Below the pieces are notes generated by a model. It was given only the letters and a program-made list of their open reading frames with translations, had not been told where the DNA came from and did not search any database. A DNA stretch of 64,000 nucleotides from Brucella pseudogrignonensis (GTDB lineage: Bacteria > Pseudomonadota > Alphaproteobacteria > Rhizobiales > Rhizobiaceae), in NCBI RefSeq assembly GCF_032190615.1, contig NZ_JAVLAT010000002.1, positions 310,001 to 374,000 of the forward strand, given 5' to 3'. Shown here one piece after another: positions 47,229 through 55,991 of this stretch. Within the stretch, counting starts at the first letter, position 1. Every line of letters begins with the position of its first letter. A program made the translations under genes and the position numbers.

Positions 47229-48169
47229 TGCGTTTCTCCGCTTCATCTCTCCGCCTTCTGACGCCGGTCTTCTCGCTCGCTTTGCTGCTGGCTGCTGTTT
47301 TCTACATGCAGCCGCGCGCAATGAGCTATACCGGCCTTAACCTGCTGTTCAACCTCGCCGTCCCGATTGCGCTCGCAACAATCGCGCAGATGCTGATCAT
47401 GGCAGTCAATGATCTTGATCTGTCGATGGGCACCTTCGTGAGCTTCGTGGTCTGTGTGGCTGCGACCTATCTCAACACAAATCCCGTCATCGGTGTTCTG
47501 ATCCTTGCAGCGGCGATTGCAGCCTATGCGGCACTCGGCGCCATCATCCATCTGCGCAATCTGCCCTCCATTGTCGTCACACTCGGAATGTCGTTCGTGT
47601 GGGGTGGCCTTGCCGTTTTGCTCCTGCCCTCACCCGGCGGTCAGGCGCCCGACTGGGCACGCTGGATCATGACCACTAAACCGCCATTCATACCGATGGC
47701 AATTGTCGCAAGCATTCTGATTGCCATTGTTACGCATTTCATCGTCATGCGCACGACATTCGGCGTGCTGATGCGTGGTGCAGGCGGCAATGCCCGCTCC
47801 ATCGAGCGCGCGGGCTGGTCGATCACAGCAATCCGCGCCGGAACATATGCGCTTGCGGCCTTTTTTGCAGTGCTTGCAGGCATCGCACTTGTGGGACTGA
47901 CCACCTCGGCAGATGCCAATATTGCGCTGCGCTATACGCTGCTCTCCATTGCCGGTGTCATCCTTGGTGGTGGTGAATTTGTTGGCGGTCGCATTTCTCC
48001 CATTGGCGCAGTCATCGGGGCGCTAACACTCACGCTTGCGGGTTCCTTCCTTTCCTTTATGCGCATCTCGCCCGACTGGCAGATTGGTGCGCAGGGCGGA
48101 ATCCTCATCATTGTTCTGGCGCTTCGCCTCTTCCTCAATCGCCTCGACCGCCGGGAGAAAAAGCAATGA
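47228..48169 (+). CDS. ribose-type ABC sugar permease 1
   Basis: An RbsC-type permease of 313 residues with about nine hydrophobic helices. Landmarks are MAVNDLDLSMGTFVSFV near the N-terminus, LPSIVVTLGMSFVWGGLAVLLLP, FGVLMRGAGGNARSIERAGW and the glycine-rich AGVILGGGEFVGGRISPIGAVIGA. It overlaps the next permease by ATGA, and the two probably form a heterodimeric channel. Confidence 0.9.
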   Translation: MRFSASSLRLLTPVFSLALLLAAVFYMQPRAMSYTGLNLLFNLAVPIALATIAQMLIMAVNDLDLSMGTFVSFVVCVAATYLNTNPVIGVLILAAAIAAYAALGAIIHLRNLPSIVVTLGMSFVWGGLAVLLLPSPGGQAPDWARWIMTTKPPFIPMAIVASILIAIVTHFIVMRTTFGVLMRGAGGNARSIERAGWSITAIRAGTYALAAFFAVLAGIALVGLTTSADANIALRYTLLSIAGVILGGGEFVGGRISPIGAVIGALTLTLAGSFLSFMRISPDWQIGAQGGILIIVLALRLFLNRLDRREKKQ

Positions 48170-49113
48170 ACGCTGTCTCCGTTCTCACAAGCCGTCCGTG
48201 GATATGGTCCTTCATCGCAACCATTGCTGTCTGGGTCATCACCATATTGTTTACGGGTGGCGCGGGTGCCGCAGGGCTTTCTCACGCGGCCTTCACCTTC
48301 GCATCGTTCTCGGTGATTGTCGGCCTCGGGCAGATGTTCGTCATAACGCTTGGTCCCGGCAATATCGACCTCTCGGTTCCGGCCACCATGACCCTTGCCG
48401 CCACATTGGCATTGAAGCTGATGGACTCGCAAGACAGCATGCTGCTGGCAGGGCTTGCCGTTGCTCTTCTGATCGGCCTTGGCATTGGCATCTGCAATTA
48501 TGCGCTGATCAAGGCGCTGCGCATTCCGCCTATCATTGCAACTCTGTCGATGAGCTTTCTGATCCAGTCGACCGCTATCTGGAGCAATCGCGGTCTGCGC
48601 GTAAAACCGCCCGAAATTCTGGCACAGTTCACCACCTCTTCTGTCTTTGGCATCCCCAATGTTGCAATCGTGGCGCTGCTCCTCTCGGTGTTGGGCTGGG
48701 TGCTTCTCAAGAAAAGCATTTATGGTCGTTGGATTTCAGCCATCGGACAAAATCCCTTTGCTGCACGTATGGCAGGTGTTCCGGTTGATGGGACACGCTT
48801 CGTCACCTATCTGCTTTGCGCAGTATTGGCTTCGCTCTGCGGCTTCCTGCTTGCCTGTTTTTCAGGCGGCGCGGCACTCAATATGGGTGCTGAATATCTG
48901 CTGATGTCGATTGCCGTCGTCATCATTGGAGGCACAGCGGTCGCCGGTGGCGATTCCAATATCCCCGGCATCTGGGGAGCCGCTCTCTTCATGTTCCTCA
49001 TAGTCTCCATGCTCAACACCTACGGCTTCGGCGCCGGTGTTCGTCTCGTTCTGACAGGACTAACCATCATTGCGGTGATTTTCCTGGCGAGCCGCCGCAG
49101 ACCTGAGCGTTAA
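48166..49113 (+). CDS. ribose-type ABC sugar permease 2
   Basis: The second RbsC-type permease, 315 residues. It has MFVITLGPGNIDLSVPATMTL, PPIIATLSMSFLIQST, the coupling region SIYGRWISAIGQNPFAARMAGV and IAVVIIGGTAVAGGDSNIPGIWGA. It lies between the first permease and the lactonase gene on the same strand. Confidence 0.9.
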   Translation: MNAVSVLTSRPWIWSFIATIAVWVITILFTGGAGAAGLSHAAFTFASFSVIVGLGQMFVITLGPGNIDLSVPATMTLAATLALKLMDSQDSMLLAGLAVALLIGLGIGICNYALIKALRIPPIIATLSMSFLIQSTAIWSNRGLRVKPPEILAQFTTSSVFGIPNVAIVALLLSVLGWVLLKKSIYGRWISAIGQNPFAARMAGVPVDGTRFVTYLLCAVLASLCGFLLACFSGGAALNMGAEYLLMSIAVVIIGGTAVAGGDSNIPGIWGAALFMFLIVSMLNTYGFGAGVRLVLTGLTIIAVIFLASRRRPER

Positions 49114-49136
49114 ACAGCATTCCCGGAGTAGTATCT

Positions 49137-50057
49137 TTGTCTCAGCATCCTTCGATTTACGAAATTCACGACGAGCGCTTTCAAAATCTAATCATATCGA
49201 GCGCCGATCTTGATGAACTCTATAGTGATTGTCGCTGGGCCGAAGGGCCGGTCTGGTTCGGTGATCTGAATTGCCTGCTGTGGAGCGACATTCCCAACCA
49301 GCGTATTTTGCGCTGGGTGCCGGAAGGCGGCGTTTCTGTGTTCCGCCAGCCTTCAAATTTTGCCAATGGCAATACGCGCGACCGTGAAGGACGACTGGTC
49401 TCCTGTGAGCATGGCGGGCGTCGTGTCACCCGCACTGAACTTGACGGCAGCATCACCGTGCTTGCCGATAGCTATCAGGGAAAAAAGCTCAACGCACCAA
49501 ATGATGTTATCGTCCGCTCAGACGGTACCATTTGGTTCACCGACCCGACCTACGGCATCATGGCGGATTATGAAGGCTACAAAGCAGACGCCGAACAGCC
49601 AACCCGCAATGTGTATCGTCTTGATCCGAAGAGCGGCGAACTTACAGCCGTCATAACAGACTTTCAGCAGCCCAACGGCCTCGCCTTTTCGCCCGATGAA
49701 ACGAAACTCTTCGTTGCAGACAGCGCCTATAGTCACGACGAAAAAGCACCGCGTCATATCCGGGTTTTCGATGTCGTTGATGACGGCAAGCGCGTCACGG
49801 GTGGTAATATTTTCTGCACGATTGATAACGGCCTACCAGATGGCTTTCGTTTTGACACGGATGGCAATTTGTGGACCAGCGCTGGCGATGGCGTGCATTG
49901 CTTCTCACCCGACGGTGAACTGCTTGGTAAGATCAAGACGCCGCAGACCGTCGCAAATATCACTTTTGGCGGCCCGCGCCGCAACCGGCTTTTCATTGCT
50001 GCAACAAAATCGCTTTATGCGGTCTATCTTACTGTCACAGGGGCTCAGCATCCATAA
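49137..50057 (+). CDS. SMP-30/gluconolactonase family lactonase
   Basis: A soluble six-bladed beta-propeller of 306 residues that hydrolyses aldonolactones. The metal ligands are recognisable in RWAEGPVWFGD (Glu), GKKLNAPNDVIVRSDGTIWFTDP (Asn) and NGLAFSPDETKLFVADSA (Asn and Asp). The TTG start at 49137 has GGAG eight bases upstream. No signal peptide is seen. Its place at the end of the sugar importer operon suggests that the imported sugar is oxidised to a lactone that this enzyme opens; a dehydrogenase is not encoded nearby. Confidence 0.88.
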   Translation: MSQHPSIYEIHDERFQNLIISSADLDELYSDCRWAEGPVWFGDLNCLLWSDIPNQRILRWVPEGGVSVFRQPSNFANGNTRDREGRLVSCEHGGRRVTRTELDGSITVLADSYQGKKLNAPNDVIVRSDGTIWFTDPTYGIMADYEGYKADAEQPTRNVYRLDPKSGELTAVITDFQQPNGLAFSPDETKLFVADSAYSHDEKAPRHIRVFDVVDDGKRVTGGNIFCTIDNGLPDGFRFDTDGNLWTSAGDGVHCFSPDGELLGKIKTPQTVANITFGGPRRNRLFIAATKSLYAVYLTVTGAQHP

Positions 50058-50206
50058 AGGCTCGATCGTTAAACAGTGCGAAAAATAATTTCTTTCCAAT
50101 TTAAGTGAGACAAAATATCTGATCATGACATCTGTGATGGACCTGGGTCATTCGTGCTGAAGGTTGTGATCGTACCACGCTCACTCAATATGAAAAGGAA
50201 TTGACG

Positions 50207-51337
50207 GTGTTCAGCCGGTTTCGTCTGTTTATACCTATATTGGCCGGCGCGAATTTGCGCGATCGCGTGATCGCGTGTTTCGGTGCTTTGCTGGGTATCG
50301 GCCTCACAGGTTTTATCACGGCACTCATACTGGGGCAGTCGATGGCTCTGCCCATCATCGTTGCTCCGATTGGTGCTTCTGCGGTGCTTATTTTCGCTGT
50401 TCCAGCGAGTCCCCTGGCACAGCCATGGTCAATCATCGGCGGCAACGTGATTTCAGCGCTGGTTGGCATAACAATTGCAAGATTTGTCGACCATCAGGTG
50501 CTCGCCATCGGCCTGAGTGTCGGCCTGGCCATCGCCGCGATGTCTTTTGCCCGTTGCCTGCATCCGCCGGGTGGCGCGGCCGCTTTGACAGCTGTAATCG
50601 GTGGCCCTGCCGTGACGGGGATTGGATATCAGTTTGCTTTTATCCCAGTCGGATTGAACTCGGTCACGCTGGTTGTGCTGGGCATTGCCTTTCACAAGCT
50701 CATGCGGCGCAAATATCCGCATGTGCCGGTAGCAACTCCCGTCAATACGCATAAGACCAGCGATCTGCCTCCATCTTTGCGCGTCGGTTTCAATTCAGAT
50801 GATGTAAACAAGGCGTTGCAGGCCATTGATGAAACATTTGATATTGATCCTTCCGATCTGGATCGACTGTTAAGGCAGGTCGAGCTGGAAGCGCTTCTTC
50901 GCACCCATGGCACATCGCAAGCAAAAGATATCATGTCGCGCGACGTGATTTGCGTCACTGAAGATGACACGCCAGACCGGGCGCGAGAACTGCTACTCAC
51001 GCATAACATACGCGCATTGCCAGTGGTCGATGGGACAGGCAAGCTCAAAGGAACGATTGGATTGCGCGAGCTCCAGAACATCGGTACCGATGCAGGCTCG
51101 TTGATGATAGAGGCAATCAAGGCTTCACCGGACGATCCGGTGGTAGGACTGGTGCCAAAGCTGACCGACGGACATGCACATGCCATCATCGTGACCGATC
51201 ACGATGATATCGTGCAGGGCCTCATCTCGCAGACTGATCTGCTCAGTGCGCTTGGACGCTCGCTGCGTTTTCAGGAGCCGAACCAGCCAAAGAAGCGGAA
51301 GTCTCCGCTTCACCTTCTGCGCGGTGCAGGCATTTAA
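50207..51337 (+). CDS. HPP-family membrane protein with CBS pair
   Basis: A 376-residue protein: an N-terminal HPP domain with four helices and the name-giving motif CLHPPGGAAALTAVIGG (about residues 115-131), and a C-terminal pair of CBS domains (about residues 240-355; AKDIMSRDVICVTEDDTP and AIKASPDDPVVGLVPKL). HPP proteins of this kind have been linked to nitrite transport in plastids and cyanobacteria; CBS pairs bind adenine nucleotides. I chose the GTG at 50207 because AAGGAA ends six bases before it. No related gene is adjacent, so the role is open. Confidence 0.83.
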   Translation: MFSRFRLFIPILAGANLRDRVIACFGALLGIGLTGFITALILGQSMALPIIVAPIGASAVLIFAVPASPLAQPWSIIGGNVISALVGITIARFVDHQVLAIGLSVGLAIAAMSFARCLHPPGGAAALTAVIGGPAVTGIGYQFAFIPVGLNSVTLVVLGIAFHKLMRRKYPHVPVATPVNTHKTSDLPPSLRVGFNSDDVNKALQAIDETFDIDPSDLDRLLRQVELEALLRTHGTSQAKDIMSRDVICVTEDDTPDRARELLLTHNIRALPVVDGTGKLKGTIGLRELQNIGTDAGSLMIEAIKASPDDPVVGLVPKLTDGHAHAIIVTDHDDIVQGLISQTDLLSALGRSLRFQEPNQPKKRKSPLHLLRGAGI

Positions 51338-51869
51338 CCAATATGAATAAGCTCTCTTGAAAGCCCATTTCCTTTAATTTGCTGCGGACATAGCGAAGTG
51401 CTGAAAAATCTTCGATCGCAAAACCGACGCTATCGAACAAAGTAATCGCCTGTTCTGATGAGTGTCCTTGAATGCTACCAGTAATGACTTCCCACAATTC
51501 CTTAACCGGATAATCGGCATCAAGCTGCTGAATTGCACCTTCAATACGGGTCTGCGGCGGTTATTCGACAAAGATATCAGAGCACATCAAGATATCCTTA
51601 TTCAGCTCAGTCTTACCGGGGCAATCACCACCAAGAGCATTGATGTGCACATTCGGTCCAACCATGTTGTCACTCAGAATCGTCGCATATTGTTTGTCTG
51701 CCGTCACAGTGGTGATGATATCCGCGCCTTCAACAGCTTCCTAAGAGGTGCCAAATATCAAAATAGAAAGGCCTGTATAGGCAAGGTTACCACGCCAATG
51801 GTCAAAACCAGCTTCATCATATTATCAACGCTGACGAACGGGACAATGTTCAGCTTTTCAATCGTCATA
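51338..51869 (-). pseudogene. decayed ornithine cyclodeaminase gene
   Basis: Reading the minus strand from an ATG at 51869 gives MTIEKLNIVPFVSVDNMMKL, a normal ornithine cyclodeaminase N-terminus. It then jumps across a deletion of roughly 180 codons to EGADIITTVTADKQYATILS, NMVGPNVHINALGGDCPGKTE and LNKDILMCSDIFVE. A TAA stop interrupts there, and the rest follows (PPQTRIEGAIQQLDADYPV, LWEVITG, ITLFDSVGFAIEDFSALRYV). The 3' end also diverges from the family. The family uses NAD to convert ornithine to proline and ammonia; this copy cannot. It belonged with the RocB-like peptidase gene just upstream. Confidence 0.85.
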
Positions 51870-51905
51870 TTGTCAATCCTCTATTGGATGGCTTGTTGCT
51901 GAACT

Positions 51906-53600
51906 TCAGGCACGCTTCGACAAAAATTCTTCCGCGATCAACGATACAACCTGCGGCAAGATCTCAAATGCATAAGGCGCATGTACGCGCTCCAGCTTCT
52001 GGTGAAACTCGCGGCCCCAAGGACCGATGTTAACCACAGGGAACCGCAACGCATCGCTGGCCGGATGGTCAACCAAACGTGCAACCGGCGTATTGAGTGA
52101 AACGAGATCCTGACCAAGCGTCGCCTGCCCCAAGAAGCTCATATCTGAAATTCCCTGGAAATAAGGCTTCCAGACCAATGCCTGATCCGCAAAATTTTCG
52201 AATTGCTGCATCGTCGCGTCAATCGCCTGTTTGAATGCACGATCATTCGCCTGCTTCTCATCCAAATGGCTTGCAGGATAATGAAGACCAGCAAAGCCGA
52301 CCACGACTGCCGGACCAGACAGATGAGCCACACCCACCAGCCATTCCGTTAACTGACGGCTGACAGATAAAGGATTGTCTATGTGGGAGAGGCGCTTTTC
52401 CTGCTCGCTGTAAAGCGCCTCGAACTTGTCGCCTGCGACTTCCGCAGCGATAAGCCGTAATTGCTCAAATGTAATGAGCTTCGGTGCAGCCGGAATGGCG
52501 CCCGGACGTTTGCCAATCAGCTTACCGAAGGCTTCAGACTGCGCAGAAAAACGTTCAACCGCTTGCGTAGCGCCTGCCAGCACTTCATTCTTGAAGCGTT
52601 CAAACAGCTCTTCTGCAGTCATGGCATGATAAAGCCAGTTCAGTGCGATCCAGAAGCGTTCAGGCGTGGTCACTTCATATCCATCGCGCAAATCTTTTGC
52701 TTCAAGGCAGATTGGCGGTGGTGAAATATCATTCTCGTCGCGATCAGCAAGAGCAGCATTGCCCTCAAAGCGAGCCAGAATACCAGCAGCCATAGCCTGT
52801 GCACTGACACCTTCATAAGGATAGCTTGCATGTGAGCTTAGTCCGATGACCAGCGCAAATGGTAACAACTTACCGATGGTTCCGGCATAGACCGCGCGTC
52901 CCTCCTGACCGTCGCCTTGATCAGACGTCACATCGAGATTGATAGCTGCTGCGATTTCAATGTCGAAATCACGGGCTATCGCGGGCAGCGCATTGCGCAT
53001 TGAGCGCATACCGCGGCTTTCGCGTTCTTCATCCGGTGTGAACACAAGCAGGAGATTGCCGTTGCGATCTTCATCTTCAGCAAATTTTTCAGCGCAAGCG
53101 ATACCAACGGCAAGGCCGCTTTTCATATCAAGCATGCCGCGCCCCGGAAGAAAATCGCCACTCAGCAAATCTTCCAATGCACGATCTTCCTGTGCAGAAC
53201 GTGAACGCTTGGATAGATCCGCAATCAACGCATCTTTGAGCTTGAGACTCTCGCAGGCAAGCGATTTCAACTCGTGATAATTATCCGTTGCAACCGTATC
53301 GAAATGGCCTGCCAGAGCGAGTGTGTGTTTGCCCTTACCACGCACCAGTGCGACGACATTGTGCGTCAGCTGATCACCATGACTGGCAATTGTGCGGATA
53401 TTATCAGGGTTCTGCTGAAAGTAAGGAATTTCCTTCAAAACAGCCACCAGATGATCAGAGAATGTCGCTTCGCCAGGCGTTCCGGTTTCGCTGTTCCAGC
53501 CAACCAGACGCAGCGCCAGTTTCTCAACATGCTGTGCATCAATATGGTTGTGCGCCATCGTTACGGCGTTAGACGCGCCGTTTGCAATATTCGCAGTCAT
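51906..53600 (-). CDS. RocB-like M20 family metallopeptidase
   Basis: A 564-residue zinc hydrolase of the M20/M28 fold most like RocB, the arginine-utilisation protein of Bacillus. Metal-site motifs are LALAGHFDTVAT (His and Asp), GRGMLDMKSGLAVGIACAEKF (Asp) and LLLVFTPDEERESRG (catalytic Glu pair), with SSHASYPYEG further on. It starts at an ATG with AAGGAGA nine bases upstream, inside a small hairpin (53602-53620). Downstream lies a wrecked ornithine cyclodeaminase, upstream an amino-acid importer, so a role in arginine/ornithine-derived peptide breakdown is likely. Confidence 0.85.
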   Translation of the reverse strand: MTANIANGASNAVTMAHNHIDAQHVEKLALRLVGWNSETGTPGEATFSDHLVAVLKEIPYFQQNPDNIRTIASHGDQLTHNVVALVRGKGKHTLALAGHFDTVATDNYHELKSLACESLKLKDALIADLSKRSRSAQEDRALEDLLSGDFLPGRGMLDMKSGLAVGIACAEKFAEDEDRNGNLLLVFTPDEERESRGMRSMRNALPAIARDFDIEIAAAINLDVTSDQGDGQEGRAVYAGTIGKLLPFALVIGLSSHASYPYEGVSAQAMAAGILARFEGNAALADRDENDISPPPICLEAKDLRDGYEVTTPERFWIALNWLYHAMTAEELFERFKNEVLAGATQAVERFSAQSEAFGKLIGKRPGAIPAAPKLITFEQLRLIAAEVAGDKFEALYSEQEKRLSHIDNPLSVSRQLTEWLVGVAHLSGPAVVVGFAGLHYPASHLDEKQANDRAFKQAIDATMQQFENFADQALVWKPYFQGISDMSFLGQATLGQDLVSLNTPVARLVDHPASDALRFPVVNIGPWGREFHQKLERVHAPYAFEILPQVVSLIAEEFLSKRA

Positions 53601-53601
53601 A

Positions 53602-53620
53602 GATCAAATCTCCTTTGATC
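53602..53620 (-). promoter_or_regulatory. hairpin enclosing the Shine-Dalgarno of the RocB-like gene
   Basis: On the minus strand GATCAAA is followed by GGAGA and then TTTGATC, a perfect 7-bp inverted repeat with the ribosome binding site as its loop. The ATG (53600) follows one base after the right arm. Such a structure could tune translation, though seven pairs with five loop bases are only moderately stable. Confidence 0.55.
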
Positions 53621-53669
53621 GAAGCGTGTTCGCCTTGCGCAACACACCGCTAAGACATTAATTTCAAAT

Positions 53670-54434
53670 TTAATGAGACAGATGCTTGCGCAGGAATGCC
53701 CGCGTCCGCTCTTCCGTGGGATTGGACAGAACCTGATCTGGCGAGCCCTGTTCAACCACCACACCACCATCCATGAACATGACGTGGTCACAGACTTCGG
53801 CTGCAAAACGCATCTCGTGTGTGACGATCAACATAGTCATATGTTCACTTGCGAGCTGCTTCATCACCTGATTCACTTCTTCAACCAATTCTGGATCAAG
53901 TGCTGAAGTCGCTTCATCAAACAGCATCACTTTGGGCTGCATAGCCAATGCGCGAGCAATCGCAACACGCTGCTTCTGACCACCCGAGAGCCGTGCAGGA
54001 TAGGCATGACCTTTATCGATAAGACCAACCTTCGCAAGCAAGCTATTTGCACGTTCCAATGCATCTGCCTTGGACAAACCCTTCAGCTTCATCGGGCCAA
54101 CCATGATGTTCTGGAGAACAGTCAGATGTGGGAACAAATTAAACTGCTGGAACACCATCCCCATTTCCTGACGGATATGGTTGATGTGCTTTTCAAAAGC
54201 ACGGCCCTTCAGCGGGCGATTAACTTGATGGCCATCAAGCCAGATTTCGCCGCTGTTGGTTTCTTCCAGCATATTGATAGAACGCAAAAGCGTGCTTTTG
54301 CCTGAACCGCTGGGGCCGATAATGGAAACAATCTTTCCTTTGGCGACAGTCAGATCAATGCCTTTCAGCACCTCAATATCGCCATAAGACTTTCTGATCT
54401 GACGCAGTTCGATCATGGGGGTCTGTGTGTTCAT
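53670..54434 (-). CDS. amino-acid ABC importer ATPase
   Basis: A GlnQ/HisP-like ATPase of 254 residues. Walker A is GPSGSGKST, the Q-loop is MVFQQFNLFPHLTVLQNI, the signature LSGGQKQRVAIARAL and Walker B VMLFDEATSALD. The ATG at 54434 overlaps the stop of the permease gene (ATGA). It works with the two permeases and the binding protein encoded just upstream. Confidence 0.93.
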   Translation of the reverse strand: MNTQTPMIELRQIRKSYGDIEVLKGIDLTVAKGKIVSIIGPSGSGKSTLLRSINMLEETNSGEIWLDGHQVNRPLKGRAFEKHINHIRQEMGMVFQQFNLFPHLTVLQNIMVGPMKLKGLSKADALERANSLLAKVGLIDKGHAYPARLSGGQKQRVAIARALAMQPKVMLFDEATSALDPELVEEVNQVMKQLASEHMTMLIVTHEMRFAAEVCDHVMFMDGGVVVEQGSPDQVLSNPTEERTRAFLRKHLSH

Positions 54435-55087
54435 CGGATAGCTTCCGCTTTCTTGGCCGCTTTGCTCAAAACCCACTCCATCAAAAGATTGATGAGGTAA
54501 TAGAGGACGGCTGCAACGAAGTAGAACTCAAAAGGACGATAGGTTTCGCTGATGCCACGCTGTGCACTCAGCACCAATTCTGTGATGCCCAGAACCGACA
54601 GGACGGCTGTATCCTTGAGCAGGATAATGCTGTTATTTCCAACCTGTGGCAGCGCAGTCAGGATCGCCTGTGGGATAATGAAATAGCGCAGCGATGCGCT
54701 GCTTCCAAAACCGAGCGAACGTGCGGCCTCCATCTGTCCTTTATCAACGGCTTGAAGCGATGCACGGAAAATATCGGCATTGTAAGCCGCGTAGTGCATA
54801 CCAAGGCCAAAGACGCCGGTCCAGAAAGCTGGCACCATAATGCCGATCTGCGACAAACCATAATAGAGCAGATACAGCTGTAACAGCAGCGGCGTTCCCA
54901 TGAACAGAAACACGATACCGCGGATGGGCAAACTGATCAATTTGGGCGCATGCAGCGTGACAATTGCAATAACAATTCCCAAGACAATGCTAATTAAGCC
55001 AGCCAGTACAGTAATGAGTACAGTCCAGGTTAGCCCAATGAACATAAGCTCGGCATACGGCGGAACAACGCTAAAATCGAGACTCAT
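54431..55087 (-). CDS. amino-acid ABC importer permease 1
   Basis: A HisM-family permease of 218 residues. Its helices include LMFIGLTWTVLITVLAGLISIVLGIVIAI, and the coupling motif is VDKGQMEAARSLGFGSSASLRYFIIPQAILTALPQVGNN. It overlaps the neighbouring permease gene by four bases and the ATPase gene by four bases, a tightly coupled set. Confidence 0.91.
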   Translation of the reverse strand: MSLDFSVVPPYAELMFIGLTWTVLITVLAGLISIVLGIVIAIVTLHAPKLISLPIRGIVFLFMGTPLLLQLYLLYYGLSQIGIMVPAFWTGVFGLGMHYAAYNADIFRASLQAVDKGQMEAARSLGFGSSASLRYFIIPQAILTALPQVGNNSIILLKDTAVLSVLGITELVLSAQRGISETYRPFEFYFVAAVLYYLINLLMEWVLSKAAKKAEAIR

Positions 55088-55746
55088 GCCCCTGCCCTCT
55101 TGTCTGCACTGAAGTAGATTTCAAGGCCGCGAATGATCAGAGAAATGACAGCGATAATCACAATATATGCCGCCGCCGCGACCGCAAAAACCTCGAAGGG
55201 CTTATAGGTCGAAGTTACAAAACGCTGTGCGGTGTAAGTCAGTTCAACCACGCCAATTGTGGACACAAGCGCGGTACTTTTCGTCAAAATCACCGTGTTC
55301 ACGCCGAGCGAGCGGATCATCAAGGGTGCAGCTTGTGGCAGAATAAAAAGCCGCATCGTTCCAACGCGACTAAAGCCAAGTGACCGTGCCGCTTCATTCT
55401 GCCCCTTATCGACGGCCAAAATAGCGCCGCGCATGCCTTCCGACATATAGGCCCCGATGTTGAAGCCCATGGTAATCACGCCAGCGACAAAGGGCGAGAA
55501 TTCGAAGCCGAATTGAGGCCCACCGAAGAAAACGAGAAACAACTGTACCAGTAGCGGCGTCCCGCGCATCACGCTGATATAAGCGGTTGCGATCCAACGC
55601 ACCGGCGCATAACGCGAAAATTTGGCAATCACCAACGAGCTGGCAACAAAGAGGCCAATGAGCAATGACACAACAGTCAACTCAATTGTGACCCACCCTG
55701 CCTGGACAATGAAGGGAAAAATCCGCTCTATGAGTGCAATATCCAT
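55084..55746 (-). CDS. amino-acid ABC importer permease 2
   Basis: The second HisM-family permease, 220 residues, with the coupling loop VDKGQNEAARSLGFSRVGTMRLFILPQAAPLMIRSLG. It probably pairs with the 54431-55087 product. The 245-bp gap between it and the binding-protein gene holds no other gene; it contains AT-rich DNA and short direct repeats of GCGCCAGCCAGCAATGCGCCAG type near 55807-55830. Confidence 0.9.
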   Translation of the reverse strand: MDIALIERIFPFIVQAGWVTIELTVVSLLIGLFVASSLVIAKFSRYAPVRWIATAYISVMRGTPLLVQLFLVFFGGPQFGFEFSPFVAGVITMGFNIGAYMSEGMRGAILAVDKGQNEAARSLGFSRVGTMRLFILPQAAPLMIRSLGVNTVILTKSTALVSTIGVVELTYTAQRFVTSTYKPFEVFAVAAAAYIVIIAVISLIIRGLEIYFSADKRAGA

Positions 55747-55991
55747 CCTTCAACCTTTCTGCTCCAACACAGGACGCATCTGCCAAACCTGATCAATCCG
55801 GCAATGCGCCAGCCAGCAATGCGCCAGAAAGTGCATATGACAAAGTTTAGGAACGAAAGCATTCTCCGAACAATTACCTGACATCACTGGTCGAAGCCAA
55901 AGACTCGGGAAGCTAGAGCGACAACAAAAAAATATCGTCGCATATATCGAAGGTGGAGCGGCTTATCAGCCGCTCTCAACCAACCGTGACA

